Origin: an uncultured Collinsella sp.
Lineage (GTDB): Bacteria; Actinomycetota; Coriobacteriia; Coriobacteriales; Coriobacteriaceae
NCBI GenBank assembly: GCA_902493835.1
Contig: CABURG010000014.1
Location: 1-21,346, forward strand
DNA length: 21,346 bases
Direction: 5' to 3'
Under the pieces are notes generated by a model. The model saw only the letters and a program-made list of their open reading frames with translations. It was not told the origin of the DNA and made no database searches. The translations under genes were made by a program, and so were the position numbers. Shown in pieces: positions 13,844-21,346 of this stretch. The stretch's first letter is position 1; every line of letters starts with the position of its first letter.

Positions 13844-16800
13844 CTAACGCTTGCGACGCTTGGTCGCGGCGATGCCGGCGGCGGCAACGGTTGCGCCGGC
13901 GATGCCCAGGGCGGCGACCGTCATCGCGGCGGAGTCACCCGTGCCGGCAAGCTCCGTACCACCGGACTTCTTGCCGTTCTTGCCCTTACCCTTGGACTTG
14001 TTCGTCGTCACCGTGGTCGTCGTCGAAGCCGAGACGCCCGCAGGTACCCCAGTGCCGCCAGAGCCATCCGTACCGCCGCCCTGCTCGCCGCCGTCAGGCG
14101 TCGGCTCGGGCTCTGGCTTCAGGCTGGGATCGGGCGTCGGCTCAGGCGCCGCCTCATCGGTCACCGTAATCGTAATGTTCAGACGCTCGGAATACTCGCT
14201 GTACGACATGCCAGGGCGCTGTGCCGCAATGCGCACATACATGTTGCTATCGAGCGCAATAGGCTCGGTGTACTTTACGCGGCCTTCGTCACGGCAGGGG
14301 CAGGTGTCGTTAGTGGTGTACCAAATCGTCGTGCCATCCTCGGCAGAAAGCTCCAGCTTCGTGCCCTTGGGCACCGTAATGTAGTTCTCCTTGGGCGACC
14401 ATGCACCAAACGTCGTCGCACCAATCGTCGCCACCGGTCGCGCCGGTCGCACTGCCTCGGCAGACACGCGAACGTCGACCTGCTTGGACAACGCCATGCC
14501 GTCCACCGCCGCCGTCAACGTCGTCAAACCGGGCAGAGCACCATGCAGCACAAACGTCGCCGCGCCGTCCTCGCCCGTCACGGCCTGGGTGGCATCGACA
14601 GAGCAGATAGCCGAGGACTCCAGCCCAACACTAACCTTTGCGCCCGCAAACGGCTTGCCCGCCTTATCGGTCACGTGCGCCACCAGCTCAAAGTCACTGC
14701 CCTCAAGCATGGTCACGGCCTGCTCCACGTTGAGCTTGAGCTTGTCGGCACGAACGCCCACGACAAGCTCGCCACTTGCCCAGCGCGCCATGGCCGTGCC
14801 AGCGTAGTTGCGAGCACCGTCGAGCTCAAACGCCACCGTCGAGCCCGCCTCACACGCATCGGCATAGCGAATACGCAGCACGCGCGACAGCGGCTTGCCA
14901 TTGGGATCGTCCTGCTTGTCGAGCCACGTATACGTCACGTCGCCCAAGCCCTGCGCGCACAATGCGACCAGGGCATCGTCGCTCGCATCCATATACTGCG
15001 CAAACTCAACCTCGATGCAATCGGTATAGGCATGGGCCGAAGCTACCTCGGGCGCCGCCGTCGACACCAAACCGATGTTCACCTCAGTCTGAATCGGCGG
15101 CACGCGCAGCCAAGCCGAACGCGCCTCCTCATACCCGTCCTTGGTCACGCGCACCTGATACCAGCCGGTCGGCGTATTCCAGTTGTAAGCACCGTCCGCA
15201 CCCGTCGCAAGCGGATTGTCCTGCTCATACTCCTCGGCATCCCAACGCACTGCATTGGTACCGGCCGCATCGTCGGCGCTCCACAGCTCAACCGCCGCGC
15301 CTTCAACCGTATTGGACAGCAGGCCCTCGTACACCACGCCCGCAGGGTCGGGTGCTGCCTTGGCAGGCACATTGCGATAACGCGCCTCGAAGATCGACTG
15401 CATCTTTTCATCCGAGATCAAGCCGTCCTTGTTGGCCTTGTAGACCTCGGCATCGGTCAGCTCGCCCCAGTTAACCGTAATACGATTCTGGCACGCGCGC
15501 TCCACCTGCTCGCAGGCAACATCGTAGGCGCATTCGGCATTGGTCAGCTTAATCGCGCGCTCCGAACCTACGCTGGTCGAAGCCGCGTCATAGGCAGCGC
15601 CCACCACGGTACCCGCCGAACCGGCCGTCAGCACGCCGGCGACTGTCATAATAGAGCCCACTGCCACATCGGTGCTGTCGTGGCAGAGCTGGCGATACAG
15701 CAGATCCTCAAACGCACGCGCCTTCTCCATGGCGTCACGCAGCGCGTAAATGCACTTCCAGTCGTCCTCGGTCTTCTCGGGCTTGGCAAGCAAGCGCGTA
15801 TGCTGAAGCTCATAACCCTCGCGCTCGCCCTTCACCTTCTGCATACGGACGTTCACGTTCTCCCAGTTCTTGCTGGCATCGTTCACGCCGTAAATGCCGG
15901 TAAAGATGCCGATGCCCTGGGTCGCCGCGGGAAACGCCTGGCCGGCCGCCTTCCACGCATCGGTCTTAAAGACCTGGCCGAACATCTCGCACTCGATCTT
16001 ATAGCTCTTGAGCGAACGGATCGTGCGGATGAGCTTCATATGGGCGCTCACGTCGCCGTTACGCTTCCAAGCCATAAGCCAGCCGCGAATCGTAGAGTTA
16101 TTGAGGCTATGGACCACATTCCAGTTATCGTACAGATTGTCCAGAATGTCACACTGCATGGCGATCGAGTTAAACAGAAGCGCCTGGTTCTTGTTGTTAT
16201 TGGAGTTCTCGATAAACTCCGACTCGATATAGGCCGTCTGCTCGCCATCGGGCGCGGCGACCTTAAAGCCCTTGACGGTATCGTCGTCAGCCGCCTTGTA
16301 GCTCAGCGAGCTGCCGAGCGCCTGGCCCAAATCGTTAAACCCGCTCGTCGACTGGCCGTTGTACTCGCTGGCCTTAATGCCCGCACATTTGTTGAGCGCC
16401 GCAGCGGTTGCGTCATTCCAGCTTCCGTATTGGTTGAGCCGGCCGATACCCATCGACTGGCCCACCAGATCCTCGGCCTGCTGGGCAATAAACTCCGCTC
16501 GCGATGCATGGTCGACGAACTCCTTGATGGCGGCCGCATCCGCAGCGTTTGAGCCCTGGGCCGCCGCGAGTTCCTGATACCAATCCTCGCTGGTGCCGTA
16601 AGCATCCTCAAAGATCATCTTGTCCACATTGACGCCGTAGCTGTCGCCCTGCTTGGTTAGCAGCGCCGCCGACCCGCCGACCGCAGCCTTGAGCTCAGCC
16701 GCAAACTGCGCGGCCTCGTCATTGTCAGCATCATCACCCTCGCCGTCGCCGGCGGCAGGGGCACGGCGGGCCTTGCGAGCAGCACCACCCTGGGCCTCGC

Positions 16801-19800
16801 CCTCTTTACCGCCCTTCTCTTCCTCGGCAAACGCATCGGCGACCATCTGGTCAATCGCGTCGTTAAAGGCCTCGTCGACATCATTAAACGAGTTATCCAT
16901 CATATACTCGTGCCACTGCTGCACGGCATTCGAGAACTCCTGCTGGCGCTCCTCGGCCGCGGCGGAATGCTTTTTGGCCGAAGCTTTGGCGTCAAAACTC
17001 AGCATGGTCATAAGCTGAGCATTGGAGATGCGGTAGGTCTGCGGCATAAAGATCTGCTCAAAGTTGCCGCAGTTCACATAGGTCGAGTCATTCGCCTTGT
17101 TAAACTCGTCGAGCAGCTTAAGGTAACCCTCGTCCACATACTCCGCCACATAGCGCACACGGGTGCCCTCGCGCGACTTTTGAGTCAGAGGAATCGTCAC
17201 CGTCTTGCCATCCACGCAGTCCACGTACAGGTCGAGCGTGTCGGCGGCCTCTTCGTTTCCCACCTCGAGTGTGATGTCAAAGGTCCAGTAGGCGTTCTTC
17301 TTTTGTGGCAGATGATGGAAGGTCCACAGGCTCTTGCCGGTGTCCTTGCCGTCCTTGACCAAGTTTTGCGTACCGCCACGATACGTCACATCAAAGTTCC
17401 AGACCGAAGCACCCGGAACATAGCGCACATAATTGCGAGCCGTCACTTCTGCAGCAGCGGCGGCGACATCGGTCGAGCCCACGCGCGCTTCGAGCGTCAC
17501 ACGCTCGGCGGCAAGCGTATCCTGCGGCAGTTCGTATTCAATCTTGGCACGGCCGAGCTTATTGGTCTTGCCGGTGTACTTTGCAGCCGACGAGCCCGTC
17601 CCCACGGTGAGCTGCACGCTCTTGCCCGGCGCTGCATAAACGTAGGCCACATTGCCCAGCAGGCTGTGAACATCGGTGTTGTCGACCTCGATGCGCGATC
17701 CGCTAACCTCGAGTGTGGTGCTTCCCAGCGGCAATGTCACCTCGCCCAGCGTAATGAGCGGCGAGACGGCATAGATGCCCGCGGCCTTAGGCTTAAAGCG
17801 CACAAACACATCGGCGCCCATGCCCTTCTTCATATCGAGAACGAGGTTGTCGCCCTCCCAAGTTGTGGCAGCCCACATGGCATCGGAGCTGGCGCCGGCT
17901 TCGCGAGCGCCTGCGGACACATCCTCGACGGCATCCTTGGCCAGAGGAATCTCAATCTTGGCAGCCTGGCTGTCCTTGAGCTCGTAATGAATGCGCAGCT
18001 CGGTCTCCGCGCCAACGACCGCGGACGAATCAGCGATAACCGAGCCCGCCGTCAGCCCGCGCTCGGCACGATACGTCTCCACGTCAAACGTGGGGACGTC
18101 GAGCGTCACGTCGAGCTGTTTGCCGTCCTCAATCTTCACCTGCTTTTGCGCGATATGCTTACCCACGGTCAGCCCTAGGCGGCTAAACGTGGAATAGCTC
18201 GTCGCTTGGATGTCGTAGCTCGTCTTGTTAAAGGCGACGATGGTGTATGAACCGGCCTTAAGGCGCGGCGTCCCGGCCTTCATGATAGGCGTGGCGCCAT
18301 CGTCTTCGTAACCCATCAAATAGGTGACGCCGTCGGCGACTAGCTTGCCGTCGGACGTACGGAACACCAGCACGCGGTTGGCGCCCTGGTAGTCGCCCTT
18401 GGTCGTGACCGTCGCCGTGCCCCAGGGCTTCAAGTCGATATCGACCTTGCCGGCCGAAGGCTTCACCGTCGCCGTCGCCCCACCCAGCTTGAGGCTGTCT
18501 TTGGGCTCGAGCGTTATCTCCAGATCCTGGTCCGCGTCGGCAATGGCCTGCGACACCACGAGCGCTGTGCCCTGGATACGGAAGTCGTTTTCCTTGTCAC
18601 CCTTGGCAGGCTTAAGCGTCTTGCCGCCGCTCTTCACCGTCAGATCGATGTTATCGAGACTATCGAGCTCAATGCGTTCGGTCTTATCCTGGCCTGCGAC
18701 CGGTTCGAGATAGCCCACATTGAGTTCAATCGCGCGCGAAGCCGGAATCTTGGTAAAGTCCTCCGCCTTAATCTCTCCGATATTCCATGTGCCCGTCATC
18801 TGGTCGCCCGGGCGCGCCAGCACCATGTCATAGTAACCGCTGAGCGAAATGCGCAGGGTGGCTGCTGTCTTGGAGAGAGCGTCCGCTGTAAAGCTGCCGT
18901 CATCGCCAACCGCCAGCGGCGTGGACTGCCCCGCCTGCACGAGTGTAGCCGTCGCGCTCTGGGGAAGTTTGCCCGTCACCTGGGCCGCCTCGCCCATCCA
19001 CTCAAACGTATAGGCAGGCTTCGAGGAATCGACGGAGTCCTTGCGATCGGCCACGGCATCGGCAAGCTTTTTGACCATCGAGGGGTTGCCAGCCGAATCG
19101 GTCGCATAGGCATAGATGGTCTGGCCTTCACTAAAGGGAATCGCATACGTTACGCCATCGATTGTCACGCGCTCATTATAGTCGCCCGGATAGCCCGCCT
19201 CACCAAACTGAAGATCGGGGTTCATCACGCGCAGGGCAACGGCATTATGGTTCGTCTCGTTTCCGTATCTCGTGTTCTCAAAAGCTCCCCACTCTATCAT
19301 TTCCACGCTTTTGGGTAGCACAATCTCTTTGCCGGCAATCGCAGGATCAAGAGAGGCGAACGCGTGCGCTCCGATATATTTAACGCCGTCGCCGATCGTC
19401 GCCGACGACACATGCGAGCACCCGTCAAAGGCATTGCGCTCAATCCGCTCCACCGTGCCCGGCACATTGATCTGCGTAAAGGTGAGCACTGTTGTGTCCG
19501 AGACATAGAACTGTGGCACGCCGCAATAGGCGAATGCAAGATAGTCGATAGTTTTGACCGAAGGCGGCAGCGTTGCCACCACCTTGTCGTCAAGTTGTTC
19601 ACATTCCTTAAAGGCCTGCTCGGGAATCGTGGTAAAGGCCGCGTTGTTGGGCCAGGTTACCGTTTGGAGCGTCTTGCTTTTGTAGAATGCATAGCTCTTG
19701 AGCTCCTCGACCGAATCGGGCAGTGCGATCTCTTTGATGCTGCTGCCGCCCAAGCCTCCAACCGAGCGGACATGCGAATTAGGGGCGAAGGTGATCGATG

Positions 19801-20464
19801 TGAGCGCAGCGCTTCCCATACCCGTAAGGCTTACGACATTTTTGTCGTCGATGGTCGAGGGCACCTCCAACGTGGTAATGCCCGCGTCGCCATACTCGAT
19901 AGAAATTTCGTTGGTGAGGCTATCAATCGAGAAGTAGTACTGCGCGGGGGTCTGTTCGCCGGCCACGTAGCCATCGTCGTATTCGTCCTTTACGCCCGTG
20001 GCGCCCTTCGAGGTTGCCCAGAGTTCAAGTTCCTCGTTCCAGGTTGCTTCGGCTTCGGCGGTCTCCTCCTGCTTCTGCTGTTCGGCGAGCTCCTTGCCCT
20101 CGACAAGATCGGTGGCAAGCGTACCCGCAGGTGTGCTCTCGGTCTGCCCGGCGCCCGTCAGGCCCGCCGCCGATGCAATCTCGGAGGCCGGGGGCGTAGG
20201 GGTGTCACCGGTATCGAGCACCGTGGGGTCGGCAGCGCCGGCATCGGGCGCGGGGTCGGCGGAAGCAGAGTCTGACGTTTGGGCGTCAGCCGAATCGGCG
20301 GGAGCGGCGTCGGCTGCTTGGCCGTTATCCGTCTGCGCAAAAGTGCCGTCGGTGGTGAGGGTCTCGGCAAACGCGCCCGCGGGCAACGAGCCCGTCACCA
20401 TGGTGAGGGTCACCGCGGCAACGGTCAGGCGGCGGCAAAGCGCTCGAACAGTAGTCCACCTCAT
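13844..20464 (-). CDS. Very large secreted, cell-wall-anchored multidomain surface protein (LRR / Ig-like / LAxTG)
   Basis: 2206 residues from the ATG at 20464, which has an AGGAAAGGA ribosome site; an in-frame TTG at 20488 is less likely. Signal peptide 1-33 (RRLTVAAVTLTMVTGSLPAG..AFA). Then a Ser/Thr/Ala/Asp-rich low-complexity stretch, and BspA-like leucine-rich repeats at about 177-400 (ALPDSVEELKSYAF, VPGTVERIERNAFDGC). Beta-rich regions follow to about 1150, then an acidic/basic low-complexity patch near 1230 and a long helical region about 1290-1640 with a Gly/Ala-rich hydrophobic segment (GSIMTVAGVLTAGSAGT). Next come a carboxypeptidase-regulatory-like domain (~1710-1785), an invasin-type Ig domain (~1915-2005), a chitobiase-C-like domain (~2010-2100), a Pro/Glu/Gly linker, and the sorting signal LAGTGD, a membrane helix and KRRKR. 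The cargo or ligand is unknown; adhesion is plausible. The helical centre matches nothing I recognise. Confidence 0.9.
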   Translation of the reverse strand: MRWTTVRALCRRLTVAAVTLTMVTGSLPAGAFAETLTTDGTFAQTDNGQAADAAPADSADAQTSDSASADPAPDAGAADPTVLDTGDTPTPPASEIASAAGLTGAGQTESTPAGTLATDLVEGKELAEQQKQEETAEAEATWNEELELWATSKGATGVKDEYDDGYVAGEQTPAQYYFSIDSLTNEISIEYGDAGITTLEVPSTIDDKNVVSLTGMGSAALTSITFAPNSHVRSVGGLGGSSIKEIALPDSVEELKSYAFYKSKTLQTVTWPNNAAFTTIPEQAFKECEQLDDKVVATLPPSVKTIDYLAFAYCGVPQFYVSDTTVLTFTQINVPGTVERIERNAFDGCSHVSSATIGDGVKYIGAHAFASLDPAIAGKEIVLPKSVEMIEWGAFENTRYGNETNHNAVALRVMNPDLQFGEAGYPGDYNERVTIDGVTYAIPFSEGQTIYAYATDSAGNPSMVKKLADAVADRKDSVDSSKPAYTFEWMGEAAQVTGKLPQSATATLVQAGQSTPLAVGDDGSFTADALSKTAATLRISLSGYYDMVLARPGDQMTGTWNIGEIKAEDFTKIPASRAIELNVGYLEPVAGQDKTERIELDSLDNIDLTVKSGGKTLKPAKGDKENDFRIQGTALVVSQAIADADQDLEITLEPKDSLKLGGATATVKPSAGKVDIDLKPWGTATVTTKGDYQGANRVLVFRTSDGKLVADGVTYLMGYEDDGATPIMKAGTPRLKAGSYTIVAFNKTSYDIQATSYSTFSRLGLTVGKHIAQKQVKIEDGKQLDVTLDVPTFDVETYRAERGLTAGSVIADSSAVVGAETELRIHYELKDSQAAKIEIPLAKDAVEDVSAGAREAGASSDAMWAATTWEGDNLVLDMKKGMGADVFVRFKPKAAGIYAVSPLITLGEVTLPLGSTTLEVSGSRIEVDNTDVHSLLGNVAYVYAAPGKSVQLTVGTGSSAAKYTGKTNKLGRAKIEYELPQDTLAAERVTLEARVGSTDVAAAAAEVTARNYVRYVPGASVWNFDVTYRGGTQNLVKDGKDTGKSLWTFHHLPQKKNAYWTFDITLEVGNEEAADTLDLYVDCVDGKTVTIPLTQKSREGTRVRYVAEYVDEGYLKLLDEFNKANDSTYVNCGNFEQIFMPQTYRISNAQLMTMLSFDAKASAKKHSAAAEERQQEFSNAVQQWHEYMMDNSFNDVDEAFNDAIDQMVADAFAEEEKGGKEGEAQGGAARKARRAPAAGDGEGDDADNDEAAQFAAELKAAVGGSAALLTKQGDSYGVNVDKMIFEDAYGTSEDWYQELAAAQGSNAADAAAIKEFVDHASRAEFIAQQAEDLVGQSMGIGRLNQYGSWNDATAAALNKCAGIKASEYNGQSTSGFNDLGQALGSSLSYKAADDDTVKGFKVAAPDGEQTAYIESEFIENSNNNKNQALLFNSIAMQCDILDNLYDNWNVVHSLNNSTIRGWLMAWKRNGDVSAHMKLIRTIRSLKSYKIECEMFGQVFKTDAWKAAGQAFPAATQGIGIFTGIYGVNDASKNWENVNVRMQKVKGEREGYELQHTRLLAKPEKTEDDWKCIYALRDAMEKARAFEDLLYRQLCHDSTDVAVGSIMTVAGVLTAGSAGTVVGAAYDAASTSVGSERAIKLTNAECAYDVACEQVERACQNRITVNWGELTDAEVYKANKDGLISDEKMQSIFEARYRNVPAKAAPDPAGVVYEGLLSNTVEGAAVELWSADDAAGTNAVRWDAEEYEQDNPLATGADGAYNWNTPTGWYQVRVTKDGYEEARSAWLRVPPIQTEVNIGLVSTAAPEVASAHAYTDCIEVEFAQYMDASDDALVALCAQGLGDVTYTWLDKQDDPNGKPLSRVLRIRYADACEAGSTVAFELDGARNYAGTAMARWASGELVVGVRADKLKLNVEQAVTMLEGSDFELVAHVTDKAGKPFAGAKVSVGLESSAICSVDATQAVTGEDGAATFVLHGALPGLTTLTAAVDGMALSKQVDVRVSAEAVRPARPVATIGATTFGAWSPKENYITVPKGTKLELSAEDGTTIWYTTNDTCPCRDEGRVKYTEPIALDSNMYVRIAAQRPGMSYSEYSERLNITITVTDEAAPEPTPDPSLKPEPEPTPDGGEQGGGTDGSGGTGVPAGVSASTTTTVTTNKSKGKGKNGKKSGGTELAGTGDSAAMTVAALGIAGATVAAAGIAATKRRKR

Positions 20465-20524
20465 GGTCGTTCCTTTCCTGCAAACCAAAAGTCATCCAGC
20501 GTAATCGTCGTCCAAAAACAAAGC

Positions 20525-20558
20525 GAACGGTAGGTTCATATATACGAACCTACCGTTC
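20525..20558. promoter_or_regulatory. 34 bp palindrome upstream of the large surface gene
   Basis: Arms GAACGGTAGGTTC (20525-20537) and its exact inverse (20546-20558) flank an 8 bp core ATATATAC that is itself palindromic except for its outer pair. It ends 61 bp before the start codon of the large minus-strand gene and includes TATATA, so it may overlap the promoter. An operator for a dimeric regulator is the simplest reading. Confidence 0.7.
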
Positions 20559-20568
20559 TACCTGCGCA

Positions 20569-20605
20569 AACCGCCACAAAGGGGACAGGCACCTTTGCGG
20601 TGGTT
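20569..20605. repeat. GGGGACAGGCACCTTTG repeat, copy 2, within a hairpin
   Basis: Arms 20569-20582 (AACCGCCACAAAGG) and 20592-20605 (CCTTTGCGGTGGTT) pair over 14 bp with two mismatches around a 9-base loop. The right part matches the copy at 13544 with one base changed. Confidence 0.8.
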
Positions 20606-20627
20606 CTGGACTCGGCCGGTCGGTTTG

Positions 20628-20682
20628 TCTCGATCTGTAACAGTTAGAGGTCAAATTCCCCACTTGGTGTTACAGATTGAGA
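20628..20682. repeat. Single 55 bp palindromic unit behind the second surface gene
   Basis: Starts TCTCGATCTGTAACA and ends with its inverse (one mismatch), exactly 55 bp like the three units at 13591-13806. Its middle nearly matches unit 2 of that array, its left flank matches that of unit 1, and its right flank matches that of unit 3. It lies 37 bp from the stop of the minus-strand surface gene. Confidence 0.9.
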
Positions 20683-20719
20683 TTTTGTAAAAGCCGAGGA
20701 TAGGCACCGCCACCAAAAC

Positions 20720-21346
20720 CTAACGCTTGCGGCGCTTGGTCGCGGCGATGCCGGCGGCGGCTACGGTTGCGCCGGCGATGCCTAGGGCGACGACCGTCAT
20801 CGCGGTGGCGTCACCCGTGGCGGCCAGGACGGCGTCGGATTTCTTGGCTGGCGCGGTTTTCTCAACCGTCTTGGTCGTGGCGGTTGTCGTGGTCGGCTTG
20901 GCCGCGGGCTTAGTTTCAGGCTTGGCCTCCGGTTTCTGCTCGGGCTTCGTGTCGGGCTTCACCTCAGGCTGCGGTGTCGGCTTGGGATCCGGCGTAGGCT
21001 GCGGATCGGGAGCCGGCGTGGCCTCGGGCGTAAACGTCAAATCGGTGTTGAGCCACAGGGTGTAGATCCAACCGCTGTCCTCATCGGATACGCTATCCGC
21101 GACCTGGTAGCCGCACTCCTGGCCGTTGATCACCAGCTTGGTGTCGGGCGTAAAGTAGAAGCCGCGCGCGGACTTGAGGTAGATACCGTAGCGATAGGTC
21201 ACGCCGGGCTTAAAGACGTCGATGTGATTCGTGATGTTCTGATCCCAGAACTTCTGGGAGTTCACTTCGCTGCCATCGCTGCCCGTCCAGAACTCACACT
21301 GGGGAAGGGAGTTGGAGCCCGTCGGAACATTCGCCGTAAAGACCGG
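20720..21346 (-). CDS. Cell-wall-anchored surface protein, C-terminal part (cut by window edge)
   Basis: The frame is open from the window edge (about 208 residues visible), so the N-terminus lies outside; a GTG at 21265 is internal, not a start. The visible part opens with a beta-rich module (VFKPGVTYRYGIYLKSARGF, then DTKLVINGQE and ADSVSDEDSGWIYTLWL) of a kind often seen in LRR surface proteins of gut bacteria. A Pro/Lys/Glu repeat follows (PTPDPKPTPQPEVKPDTKPE), then a Thr/Lys stretch that should span the wall. It ends in the sorting signal LAATGD, a membrane helix and KRRKR. The last 30 residues nearly equal those of the large upstream-facing protein at 13844-20464, and similarity continues past the stop codon. 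Both genes run in the same direction with a 255 bp gap. Confidence 0.88.
   Translation of the reverse strand, partial: PVFTANVPTGSNSLPQCEFWTGSDGSEVNSQKFWDQNITNHIDVFKPGVTYRYGIYLKSARGFYFTPDTKLVINGQECGYQVADSVSDEDSGWIYTLWLNTDLTFTPEATPAPDPQPTPDPKPTPQPEVKPDTKPEQKPEAKPETKPAAKPTTTTATTKTVEKTAPAKKSDAVLAATGDATAMTVVALGIAGATVAAAGIAATKRRKR

Noticed and set aside
13733..16552. 939-residue open frame on the plus strand
   Set aside because: It runs antisense through the large surface gene and the palindromic array; the long opening follows from GC-rich codon bias. It has Arg/His-rich sequence with no recognisable domain.
20525..20558. A true loxP site
   Set aside because: Geometry is 13-8-13, but the arm sequence differs from loxP and the core is nearly symmetric; only a general recombinase or operator site is considered.

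Overview
The window looks like chromosomal DNA of a high-G+C member of the Coriobacteriia, most probably Collinsella or a close relative. This rests on strongly GC-biased codon use, the gene repertoire, LAxTG-type (not LPxTG) cell-wall sorting signals, and a hypothetical protein whose layout I recall from coriobacterial genomes. The genus call is inference and was not tested by any search.

Left part (1-5489): the start of folP (dihydropteroate synthase) and a sirtuin gene lie on the minus strand. xth (exonuclease III) is on the plus strand and faces the tail of a minus-strand ECF vitamin/cofactor importer operon. That operon reads ecfT, then a fused double ATPase ecfAA', then an S component, with overlapping or nearly touching genes. 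The linker between the two ATPase domains is encoded by a palindrome-bounded stretch that looks like an in-frame inserted repeat element.

Middle part (5686-13450, plus strand): housekeeping genes glmU, prs and pth, then the overlapping pair nfnA-nfnB (NADH-dependent reduced ferredoxin:NADP oxidoreductase). Clear Rho-independent terminators follow glmU, prs, pth and nfnB. Between prs and pth sits a lower-GC hypothetical gene of probable nuclease-like (DUF559/Vsr-like) fold. It is flanked on both sides by ~200 bp elements that share the same terminal inverted repeats but not the same interiors.

Right part (13520-21346, minus strand): two secreted cell-wall-anchored proteins. The first is a 2206-residue multidomain protein with LRR, Ig-like and chitobiase-C-like domains. 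The second is cut by the window edge. Their 3' ends form a near-duplicate module: sorting signal, stop codon, and a downstream region with 55 bp palindromic units. The first gene is followed by three such units at an ~80 bp period, the second by one. A 34 bp near-perfect palindrome lies just upstream of the large gene.

Gene-free stretches over 300 bp are 8278-8728 (terminator, a 202 bp inverted-repeat element, then ~160 bp in which I see nothing), 9857-10207 (a 204 bp inverted-repeat element, then the pth leader), 10838-11210 (31 bp inverted repeats around the pth terminator, then the nfnA promoter and a structured leader) and 13451-13843 (terminator, then the palindromic array). The theme of the window is the density of paired inverted repeats of several unrelated families in almost every intergenic gap, and once inside a gene.
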